Part shown: piece after piece, positions 55,230 to 64,000 of the stretch | Layout: each line of letters starts with the position of its first letter | How positions within the stretch are numbered: position 1 is the first letter of the stretch | Origin: Physcia stellaris | Lineage: Eukaryota; Ascomycota; Lecanoromycetes; Caliciales; Physciaceae | Assembly (NCBI GenBank): GCA_018902385.1 | Contig: JABSSW010000026.1 | Span: 434,001-498,000 of the forward strand | Reading direction: 5' to 3' | DNA: 64,000 nucleotides | Notes under the pieces: model-generated | Told to the model about the DNA's origin: nothing | Databases searched by the model: none | The model's input: only the letters and a program-made list of their open reading frames with translations | Program-made: the position numbers and the translations under genes

Positions 55230-55500
55230 GATGGAGATACCCCGGTGACCGGGCGCGATGTGATGTAAAGTACTCCCGATTTGGACCCGATATAGAGCCT
55301 GAGTAGGTTCAGGAACTGATTTGCACTTCCAAGGTTCTGCTGTTGGCAATGCGGATCCGGATCAAGATGGGGGACGATAGACATCTCAGGTACCTACGGA
55401 TAGGATGTCGAGATTTACAGTTGTGCGGATTCAATTCCGTTTTTAGGGGTGGGGGTGCTTGGCCTTACCCCATCTCACCCATGTAATGTACCTTACAGTA

Positions 55501-57092
55501 TCCCCTCCGCATCCAATTAGTGAAATTTAGCGTGTTTATTTCGTGATCTCCTCCCCCATTTGCAATCACGATTACTCCATCAATAATACATCTATTCTGG
55601 CCATTGCGACGTCGTTTGAATCGTCTGAATCAGATCTATTACATCATAAAATCATCATGTCATTTGCTGAGTCAACATCTGAGCTAGTCATCGTTCAAAA
55701 AGAGGTGAAGACACGCGTCGATGCAAACGTTTTCATTTCGAAATCGAAAAAACGACGTTTCATTGTATTGAAGCAGAAAAAAGTCATTCAAACGTTTGAA
55801 TTTGATTATACATTTTCTATTACATTTATTCATCGATCATTTGAATTGCATCACGCTTATATGACGTCTTGAAAGCTCGTTCAGTTGTTTTTGTTTTTTT
55901 TGCAGTCGATATTCGATTTATTGTTTCATCACATCAATCAGACGATTTATATTTTAAAAATCAATTGAAATGCACTCATTATGATGAAATTACGTCAGTG
56001 AATTGCTATACGCATTCAATTGATTCAAAATTTTGCAAAAAACGCAACAATTCAATCATTTTGATTTCAAAAAAATTCTCGCAAATCATCATTCAATCGC
56101 GATCGATATCAAATCATTGAACGTCATTTGAACGTTGAATTTAGTCAACATATGTCATACAACAATGCATCATGATTTTGAAAAATCGAAATCGTTTTGA
56201 ATGTTTTCAAAAATCGACTAATTTCGTTTATTATTTTTGAAAATCATTTTGCAATCGACGAGTCAACAATCGAATTTCACGATCGTATGAAGAACAAGTT
56301 TCGTTTTACACACAAATCAGCGTTTCGTTTTATACGTTTTGATCAATGATAAAAGTATTTTACATGATTTCATGTTGTGAAAATTTCGCGATGATTTCGA
56401 AATTCATTATTAAATTTTCATATGAATCATGTGAATCGTGCAAATCAATTTCGAAATGAATTGACGATATCACGATTCGAACAAATCAAATGAACGAAAC
56501 GAATTCGTGAATTCGATCAATACGAACGCATACATCGTATGAAGTCATCATCAATCAACGAAAAATTTCAATCATCGAAATCGACGTGTATTTACTCAAA
56601 AATTGATTGAAAAACTTTTACGAAGTTCAAATATCATACATTAATCGTCAAAGTGTATCAAATCAATTTATTGTAAGTGAAATGATTGTTCGATCAATGA
56701 TTTCGAAAACGTCAAACATTTATTTTCAAAAATGTCAATATACAGCATCGTTCGAGTCGTAAAACGTTTGATTATTGTATAACATGTAAAATGAATTTAT
56801 GCGTGTCATTTGAATGCTTCAAGATTTATCATGATTCGAAAAGAATGTCATACGAGTGTTTTGATCAATAAAGAATCTGAATACGTTTCGAAACACTTGA
56901 GAGTATATCGATGATTTCAAATGAATTTCGAATGTAATCATATTTCAGTTATTGAATGTTTATATATTATCGAACTTCTTCACTGAATTATACACATATA
57001 CACGTAAATTTGGTGGAGTAATGGTGGTTGAAGTGGGGGAGGAAGGATCGCGTGGAAACACGCTAAATTTCACTAATTGGATGCGGAGGGGA
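55501..57092. mobile_element. 1.6-kb AT-rich non-coding element with terminal inverted repeats
   Basis: The left end (55501-55537) begins TCCCCTCCGCATCCAATTAG and the right end (57056-57092) is its exact inverse for 37 bases. Weaker inversion continues to about 95 bases, including CTCCTCCCCCA against TGGGGGAGGA. The core, about 55706-57010, is AT-rich, has no believable ORF, and contains no GG or CC dinucleotide that I could find, while CG, TCA and TGA are frequent. No clear target duplication is seen (left flank ACAGTA, right flank TCAATT). A large non-autonomous DNA transposon derivative is the likeliest reading; the superfamily is not assignable by eye. Confidence 0.75.
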
Positions 57093-57141
57093 TCAATTCC
57101 GCGGTATTCGTGCCATAACCGTGACTACGACCGCGGTCGAC

Positions 57142-58299
57142 ATGGACGACGAATTCGGTGATGATGCCGACTTTGCTGCTGTTTTCGAAGCTGTGACGCC
57201 AAAAGCTACTGCTGTTACACCCAATGCTCCAAAAATCCAGCAGCCGAAACCTCAAGCTCTACCCAACCGCACAGCTCCCTCCTCGATCCTTGTGTCGTCT
57301 CGCCAAAAGGGGAATCCGATCTTGAACTCCGTCCGCTCCTTGCCATGGGAGTACTCAGATATCCCTGCCGATTTTGTGCTGGGCAACACTACGTGCGCGT
57401 TCTTCCTTAGCCTCAAATATCACCGCCTACATCCAGAGTATATCTACACTCGCATCCGTGCACTAGGAGGGAAATACAATCTCCGCATTCTTCTGACTAT
57501 GGTCGACATCCAAAACCACGAGGACTCGCTCAAAGAATTGTCGAAAACAAGCCTAGTGAATAACCTCACACTCATTCTATGCTGGTCGGCACAAGAAGCA
57601 GGGCGATATCTAGAGCTATACAAGTCTTTCGAGCACGCATCACCAACATCCATAAGGGCACACCAGTCCACCTCTTATTCGGACAAGCTAGTCGAGTTCA
57701 TTACCGTACCCCGAAGCATAAACAAGACCGACGCGGTGGGATTGGTCAGCGCTTTCGGCAGTATCAGAAACGCCATCAACGCCCGACCTGAGGAGATTGG
57801 CACAATTGCAGGTTGGGGCGAAAAGAAAGTTCAGCGATGGTGTCAAAGTGTGAGAGAACCTTTCAGGGTCAGGAAGGCCGCGAGGAGAGGAATAGAGAGA
57901 ACCGAGTCGTCACTAGGATTACCAAGAGGCGACAGCTCCGCAGACTTGCAAAGAGATGTTAGTTCCTTTGAAGATGGGCAAGACCAAGAGCGTATCGACA
58001 CAACAGACGAAAGGTTTTCTGGCGAAGCGCCTCTTGAGGGAGAGGTCAATAGAGATGTGCCGGAAATGGCGAGGATGTCCAAGAAGAGGACAGCCGCCGA
58101 ATTGTCCTTGTGGAACCCAGGCGAAGATGAAGAAGAAGCTCTACTTTTGGCCGCTGCAGAAGAGGAAGTCAACCCCCAACAAAAGCCACAGTTTGCTGGG
58201 GATGTCTTAGGAAAGTCACCGTCAACGCAAAAGACCTCTAAAGATAGTCGCATGAGCGAAGGCATGATAGCCGCTTTAGCCAAGTTAAGAGATCAGTAA
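57142..58299 (+). CDS. rad10: DNA repair endonuclease subunit Rad10/ERCC1 (Swi10)
   Basis: 385 aa in one exon from the ATG at 57142 (MDDEFGDDADFAAVFEAV). The ERCC1 central domain is KGNPILNSVRSLPWEYSDIP through LILCWSAQEAGRYLELYKSF. The tandem helix-hairpin-helix domain includes INKTDAVGLVSAFGSIRNAI and IGTIAGWGEKKVQRW. A disordered acidic tail follows. With Rad1/XPF it forms the 5' incision nuclease of nucleotide excision repair and trims flaps in recombination; Rad10 is the non-catalytic, DNA-binding partner. Its ATG is only 50 bases from the end of the AT-rich TIR element, so most of its promoter must lie inside or beyond that element. Confidence 0.95.
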   Translation: MDDEFGDDADFAAVFEAVTPKATAVTPNAPKIQQPKPQALPNRTAPSSILVSSRQKGNPILNSVRSLPWEYSDIPADFVLGNTTCAFFLSLKYHRLHPEYIYTRIRALGGKYNLRILLTMVDIQNHEDSLKELSKTSLVNNLTLILCWSAQEAGRYLELYKSFEHASPTSIRAHQSTSYSDKLVEFITVPRSINKTDAVGLVSAFGSIRNAINARPEEIGTIAGWGEKKVQRWCQSVREPFRVRKAARRGIERTESSLGLPRGDSSADLQRDVSSFEDGQDQERIDTTDERFSGEAPLEGEVNRDVPEMARMSKKRTAAELSLWNPGEDEEEALLLAAAEEEVNPQQKPQFAGDVLGKSPSTQKTSKDSRMSEGMIAALAKLRDQ

Positions 58300-58632
58300 G
58301 AGATCGGTACGGGTCAAACGTCGCCCTTCAGCTCTGACCAGTCGCCTGACATCGACCCAACAGTTTAAGAACACAGCGGCTAGCTTTATTTCGCAACCAA
58401 CAGTCCTGCAAGCTAAGATTTCCGACTGGACGCCATTTTCATTGGGGAGGATTTAAAAAACCCCCTTAAATCCGATACAGCCATTCATCGCTGCAAGATG
58501 ACATACGGTAACCGAATCTTGCATGACTAATGTCAGCTCTTGTAAACTTGTAGCACTTCTCTGATACCTAAACACTGCATCTACCACGAGCTACTATAGA
58601 AGGCATTGGCAACACTACGCAAATTGGTCATC
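58300..58632. other. Intergenic
   Basis: A 333-base spacer with the aldo/keto reductase promoter; nothing else recognised. Confidence 0.4.
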
Positions 58633-59847
58633 ATGGCGCATATACCAGAATCCTTGCGTGTCTCGTTGGAAGGGTCAAAAGCTGAATATCGGCAGCTTGG
58701 TTGCAGCGGGCTACGTGTTTCTCTGCCAATTTTGGGTGCCATGAGCTTCGGAAGCACCAAATGGATGCCATGGTTGCTGGAAGAAGATCAAGTACTGCCC
58801 TTTCCAAGTAATTTGCCAATGTCTGTGGCTTACCACGATCAGGCCATGCCAATCCTGAAAGGTGCATTCGATCGAGGACTGAATACGTGGGATACAGCTA
58901 ATATCTACTCGAATGGCGAGTCGGAACGTATCATTGGAAAAGCTATCAAGAAGTACAATATGCCTCGGCAGAAGCTCATTATCCTTAGTAAATGCTACGG
59001 TGCCGTGGGTGAAGAGCCCAATGTCCAAAGCCTAGGTTGGGAGAAAGAAATCTTTCAGAGCAAAGATTACGTCAATCTTTACGGCCTGTCGCGGACAGCG
59101 ATCGTTAGCTCTGTTGAGGCGTCGCTCGAGCGACTTCAAACTTCATATCTCGATCTTTTGCAGATTCATAGATTTGATCCATTGGTTCCTATCGAGGAGA
59201 CGATGTCGACCTTGCATGATCTAGTGAAGGCTGGCAAGGTGCGATATCTTGGCGCTAGTAGCATGTGGACCTACCAGTTCGCTATGATGCAATCGTGCGC
59301 TGAGAGGAATGGGTGGACCAAATTCATAAGTATGCAAAACCATTATAACCTGCTGTACAGGGAAGAGGAAAGAGAGATGATTAGGTACTGCAACGAGACA
59401 GGTGTTGGAATTATCCCCGTAAGCTTTCAGTCTCCCATGGCCCACCAAGAACAGTTGCTGATCTAGCATGGCAACAAGTGGGCACCACTCGCTCGAGGAA
59501 ATCTCGCACGTCCAGCTTCGTCTTTTGGTGAAACAGATCGCTCTGCAACGGAGAAGAGCGGTGGCACGCGGCAAAGTGCAGCATTAGGAGCATACCCACC
59601 TCCGAGAACAGAAGCTGATATCATCATTGTGTCACGAGTAGAGGAGCTTGCCAAGAAGAAAGGGTGGTCGATGAGTGAGGTCTCCTTGGCATGGATCAAG
59701 ACGAAGGTCACCAGCCCAGTGGTAGGCTTCTCGAGTCTCAACAGGATAGAGGAGGCCTTAGCCGTACGAGAGAAAGACTTAGATGAAGAGGAAGTAGCTT
59801 TTCTTGAAGAAGCGTACATCCCAAGACAGATCAGCGGACACACCTAG
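58633..59847 (+). CDS. Aldo/keto reductase (fungal, Yakc-like)
   Basis: Three exons, 58633-58791, 58843-59418, 59479-59847; 367 aa. Introns were located because the uninterrupted frame adds 17 foreign residues after LLEEDQ and then stops after GIIP; splicing gives [18 protein letters not shown] and [15 protein letters not shown]. Family motifs: [35 protein letters not shown] (catalytic Asp and Tyr), IILSKCYG (catalytic Lys), [10 protein letters not shown] (His), and [13 protein letters not shown] near the NADPH site. It should reduce aldehydes or ketones with NADPH in the cytosol; the substrate is unknown. No linked biosynthetic genes. Confidence 0.92.
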
Positions 59848-60408
59848 GTAGTAAATTAAAGCCCGGGCAAACAAAGGTACAGCCTGAAGGGCAACATCGA
59901 GAGTATATCTAGCGTCCGGGGCGAAGTTCGGATCAGTTTATATCTGGTGAGAAGAAGCCGCGGCTGATTGACTAGGCGTATTGACCGAAAGCTAAGAAGC
60001 ATGACACTCAACAATTAATGAATACCTCATGTTTCAAACCTACTTACTCATGGATACCTTGTCAATGAGATATGCGCATGTGCGCCGTTAGATCACCAAC
60101 GGGATTTCAGTCAATCGCCAACACTGTTCGGCTTCTTAGTAACACCAGGAGTACGAACGTAGATCCCAACCATTTTCTCAACTCTAGATGACCCCTCGCC
60201 CCTAAATCCAAGACCAGTCCGAGAATGGAATCAATATTAGATTCATCAGCCCCAGCCTCTGAGATATGAAAAAACGCACCTGATCAACTTGGGTACGCCG
60301 GCTCGAAAACTCAACCGAATTGGAAGACTCCTTTAGGAAGCTACAGAAACAACACATCGAAGCTTGCGAATGAACTAGCATGGGAAACCTCGGTCTTGGT
60401 GACCTCGA
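59848..60408. other. Convergent intergenic spacer
   Basis: 3' flanks of two converging genes; nothing recognised. Confidence 0.4.
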
Positions 60409-61531
60409 CTATCCAGTTGTTGAGCTACTAGTCTGTATTAGTCCCCCGTTAGAGCGGCTTTCCAGATCATCAAGTTCCTGGCAATGCTCTTCGCCTCGCA
60501 ACTCCTGTCTCCGAAGATTAGAACACTTGCTTTTCTCTTCCTCCGTTGGCATTTCAGAGATCTCATTTTCTTCTAATTCATAACGCCTTTCTTCCGCCTG
60601 CAACTCGTACTTTCTTTTCTCCTCTGCTTCTAGCTCTCCCTTCTGTTGGAGATAGGGCTGGTGTTCTCCTGAGGGTGCTCCATTTTCTCCAGCTCGTTCC
60701 TTAAGCTTGCGGCTTCGATACTGGAGGCACTTACGTCCCGCAAAGACCAATACAATTATAACGGCAACGGGAATGCCTACTCCTATGCCAATCTTGGCTT
60801 GGGTTTCTAGACCTGTCTTTTCACCTTCGATCTGGGAGCTAGTAGACGATGACGTTGGTTCTGCGCTGAAATTCGGCGTAGTCGAGTAAGGGGGTAGGTT
60901 TGTCGGGGAAGATGTTGTTGGCTTCTCTGAGAAGCCTGTTTCAGTAAGATCCGGGATAGAGATCGAAGCAAGTTGCTCTACGCGAGCACCACCACTGCAG
61001 CTCGCAAACCCCAGGGAAGCAATAAAGCCAGATAATGCTGATGACCCCAATGCCGAGTCAGCGACTTGAGTCTTTTGAGTGTGCGTGTATGGCGTATCGA
61101 CCGTCACTGGAGTACCTGATTCGGTAACACACTGGCCGTTGACTAGGTTTGCGCTTGTGATAGAGTATGCAGTGAACACGATTTGGTTATAACTTAAGAG
61201 AAGTCTGCACGAAGTCAGTAATATCATTGCCGAATGCCCAACAGCCTTGTCACGAACGAAGTCCGCCCATTCCTAAAGGTAGAAGACTGAGAGTTGTTTG
61301 AAGGTCCAGCAGTTGCGGCAGCTATATAGCAGTCGGTACATTGTATAGGTGCTGCAAATTGCAGGTGTCAGTTTTCTTTACCAAGGTGAATTCTGGTAAA
61401 TTTTCGATCGGAACTCGGGGAAACGTACTGACTACAAAAGCTTGTGACGTGGGTGCTGCACTAAACGACAGATTGGCGAGGAGTCCAGCTATGACTAGGG
61501 CAACGAAAGATAATTTATCCATATTCCGCAT
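60409..61531 (-). CDS. Mid2/WSC-like single-pass membrane protein
   Basis: Three exons, 61531-61429, 61351-61258, 61204-60409; 330 aa. The signal region is KLSFVALVIAGLLANLSFSA. The ectodomain includes QCTDCYIAATAGPSNNSQSS and SLLLSYNQIVFTAYSITSAN, with a few cysteines. A Ser/Thr/Pro-rich stalk is followed by one membrane helix (IGIGVGIPVAVIIVLVFAG) and a cytoplasmic charged tail with Glu/Arg repeats (ELEAEEKRKYELQAEERRYE). The last intron uses a less common GTTCGT donor but keeps the frame. The design matches fungal surface sensors or receptors of the Mid2 type; the ligand is unknown. Confidence 0.75.
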
Positions 61532-62247
61532 CAACAACGAGTTCCAAATCCTTGACGAGAGAACCACTGCGCAAAAAAAGAAAAAAAGAGCGCAATGTTG
61601 CACCTAGAGTGGAACATTACGAAGTTGTTGGCGCAGGTTATGCTAATCAATGAGGCGTCTGGACGCCTGGGAAAGTACGAGTACCCGAACGTATTATCGC
61701 TTTATCTGAGGTCCGGATCTTGTTCTATGCAGCTTGCCATGCACTTCGCCCCCTTATTGCGGTACATGATGGTGGGGTACTGCAGTTCTATGAGACCCAT
61801 ACGCGCGCAAGACTCGGATGGAAAAGTCTTATAAAAGTAGCTATCTGATCTTTGATTCAAGGACCTATCCAGAGGCGATTCCATCTGATGAGAATTACTA
61901 GTGAGAAGGCCTTTTCCTGGAATTTATACTCAGGTAGCAGAGCATGCTAGGCACTCCTTGTACTCGAAGTACATAGTCCTGTCCAAAGGCAGGACTTACG
62001 AACTTTGACTTGATCGGAGTCAATGTTTCAGTCATACAGACAAAGACAAAGAAACGCGGATGCTTGCACATACGTTTGTTAACACTCTGGAGCTCTAGCA
62101 TTCGACAATACATTTTCTTCGCCTAAGAGAAGACTGAAAGACAAGGCTCGATCAAAATGTCTTAAGCATACATCAACATCATTTCACCCCTTCTTTTTAT
62201 ACACCTATCCAAACCACCATCCGGATCTCATTAGCCACCAACTTCAT
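61532..62247. other. Intergenic
   Basis: Upstream of the Mid2-like gene and 3' flank of the next; no supported gene in 716 bases. Confidence 0.4.
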
Positions 62248-63199
62248 CTACTCTCTAAGTCCTTCAATACCCTTCGCACCAGCCACTTCCCTCCACGTCA
62301 GGCTCCTCCCACGCTCTTTCTCAACAATCTCGTCCATCGACATCACCCCCTGCCCTCGAACAAGCCCCGGCGAGCCGCGTACAGAAGTGTTAACTCTGGA
62401 CGGGGATGAGTAACCACTAGCCAGAATTTGCTCGTACGTTTCTTCTGTCATGTTCGCCATAACAGCATTCTCACACTTCTCAAAGACCTTCTGCGAGGAA
62501 TACCACTCATCGCCCCGCTTCTCGATATCCAATTTATTGATATAGTCATTGAAGCGCGGGAGATCGAAGCGGTACTCGTCGATCTGCCGGATACCGTCCA
62601 GGGAAACCTCCCCGGTCAGGACTGCGAGCGCTGCGACTAGCAAGGGCGGTGGGACGCTGGTGTTTTCGAAGAGAAGGCGCGAGTCGCAGGTTTCGCCTGA
62701 GTCGGTGTGGTAGATGAAGTGTGCGGGCTCTTGCTTCAGGAAACTTGAGTCGGGCGTTGAGGGAAATGGTTTCGAGTCGTCTGTTCCCCGACTGTAGAAT
62801 GAGGAGGGGGATAGTGCGGCTACTCTGCTTGGTGGACGAGATATGGGAGTGGAATCTAGCTCGGGAATAGGTAACTGTGCTGGTTGAGGCGGAGGGGTAG
62901 ATGGTCTCAAGTCGCTTGGCTCAAGACCTGGGTTAGGAGGAGATGCCGTTTCTAAAATCGGAGTCAAGGGATGGGACTGAGTTTGCTTGGAGCCTTCTCC
63001 TGCTTTGGGGGAAGGCAAGTGGGCAAGCTTCGATTATTGCCTCGTCTAGGTGTATGATGGGGCCGTCAAAGTGCTCTGTGAATTTGCTGGTGCGGTAGGC
63101 TGGCATGACGTTCTTGTATGTTGGGTTTCGGGTCGAAGGCTTGGAGGTTTTCTGCTTTATTGAGTGCGAGCGAGAGAATTTTGCTTGAATGTTTCCCAT
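62248..63199 (-). pseudogene. Possibly N-myristoylated conserved protein with an apparent frameshift
   Basis: The start MGNIQAKFSRSHS has Gly at position 2 and a basic follow-up, as in N-myristoylated proteins. The frame reads KNVMPAYRTSKFTEHFDGP and IIHLDEAIIEA up to about 63028. The strong downstream frame (PSPKAGEGSKQTQ, through FIYHTDSGETCDSRLL and DEYRFDLPRFNDYINKLDIE, to the TGA at 62248) is in another phase, with a stop just upstream and no usable splice sites between. A single-base indel, real or a sequence error, near 63010-63030 would unite them. The C-terminal region looks well conserved in character, but I do not recognise the family. Confidence 0.55.
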
Positions 63200-64000
63200 A
63201 ATGCAAGGATAGGTCTTTGCTTTTGTAGTCATTTGAGGTAAGAATATATAGTTGGGGGTCTCTGCATAATGCCATTGTCCTTCTCATCACTCATCACAAA
63301 AATGATATCTCGAAAGATTACCACAATGTGTCTTAAGAACCCAACAATGAAAAAAAAGCCATTGTATGGCCATCACTCGTCATATTCTCCCACGAATCAT
63401 CACCAGCCCGCAATTAGAACCGGAGTATTGGACTATCCGACAATGAGATAATGGAGATATTCAGCTTACCCCTTTCACTGCCTCACCCTGCTTTCTCCCA
63501 GCCCTTCGATTCCTAGCAACTCTCACTAATCATCTCCCCAAGCGAGTTGGATGTAGGAAGTTGTGCAAATATGTGTTGGAGAATTACGAAGTGAAGATTG
63601 GAAGCGGTAATGACGACTGATCTGATCTTCCAACCCTTCCGCCTGTAGGAGTACTAATCATTTTATATAGATCTCCATAGTTTCCAAAATGTAGCAAGCC
63701 TACCTTTTTACGACAGCATGCCTTGGATGCCTGTACGATTGATTGCGTAAGCTTTTTTCGACGTACAGCGTAGCCAGTGTGTGTTAGTATCCGAGGCGCA
63801 TATGGCCGTTGGTCCTCTCAGGTGTCATGAAGATTTAGTCGGACATTGCTCCAGATTGATATCCTAGCCAAGTGACGTTAGCGATCGAACCCAGATTCTA
63901 GTCTGATCAGATAACATTTTCTTCGCCTGGGTTGTTCCTATTCAGGGCATCTAATCCTGCCGGAGAGAATTTCAATCCATGCAATTGCTATGAGTATATG
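63200..64000. other. Right-edge intergenic sequence
   Basis: Promoter side of the minus-strand gene, with short open frames lacking protein character. No feature supported up to the window edge. Confidence 0.35.

Noticed and set aside
55543-55872. 109-codon ORF in the AT-rich element
   Set aside because: Its composition follows the element's biased DNA; no protein-like domain and no ORF on the scale of a transposase.
55501-57092. Explaining the AT-rich core as ordinary RIP
   Set aside because: CpA/TpG and CpG are plentiful and the inverted-repeat ends are unmutated; only GG and CC are missing, which is not the classical RIP signature.
57121-57141. GTG start seven codons upstream for Rad10
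   Set aside because: Nuclear fungal genes start at ATG; the ATG at 57142 gives the family-typical MDDEF start.
58606-58632. TTG start upstream for the aldo/keto reductase
   Set aside because: Non-ATG start; ATG 58633 gives a normal-length protein.

Overview
The window reads as nuclear DNA of a filamentous ascomycete (Pezizomycotina). Genes on both strands carry short introns of about 45-75 bases with GT-AG (occasionally GC-AG) borders and CTAAC/CTGAC-like branch sites, intergenic spacers are long, and the gene families are fungal: a GH17 glucanase, a CYP504 monooxygenase, GPI-anchored and Mid2-like wall proteins, a CorA-like membrane protein and a kinase-vWA protein. The mix of lineage-specific families fits Leotiomycetes best, but that is inference and I cannot name a species.

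Layout. 1-3.7 kb: the 5' part of a large minus-strand protein with PAM2-like motifs, running off the left edge. 4.03-7.56 kb: a complete, young LTR retrotransposon carrying only a gag-like ORF (221-bp LTRs, TTCAC target duplication), followed by a 146-bp Tc1/mariner-type MITE. 8.0-17.5 kb: conserved genes, all on the minus strand: GH17 beta-1,3-glucanase, an unknown conserved protein, a GPI-anchored protein, a CYP504 phenylacetate-type hydroxylase and fumarylacetoacetase. The last two belong to one catabolic route (phenylacetate to homogentisate to fumarate plus acetoacetate). 18.2-24.5 kb, plus strand: a GH43 glycosidase, GTP cyclohydrolase I (with an 18-nt exon) and a DUF2306-type membrane protein.

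22.1-37.4 kb is the most unusual part. It holds an array of about a dozen small coiled-coil genes, plus relics, that share one signature (roughly H-[DE]-h-[DE]-h-A-R-I-x-L-h-x-x-K) and one gene architecture: a tiny first coding exon of 24 or 34-37 nt, one intron, then one long exon. A further member lies at 48.8 kb. The members are very divergent from each other and I recognise no described family. This is the best candidate here for an undescribed system.

39-54 kb is accessory: a 93-aa conserved protein, a CorA-like membrane protein, a 410-bp foldback MITE, a protein kinase-vWA gene interrupted by a single in-frame TAG, a frameshifted single-pass membrane protein and a small secreted protein. 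55-64 kb: an LEA-like small protein, a 1.6-kb AT-rich TIR element whose core has no GG or CC dinucleotide for about 1.3 kb, Rad10/ERCC1 immediately beside it, an aldo/keto reductase, a Mid2-like membrane protein, and a possibly N-myristoylated protein with an apparent frameshift. All exon borders are read by eye from frame continuity and splice signals; none is confirmed by transcripts.
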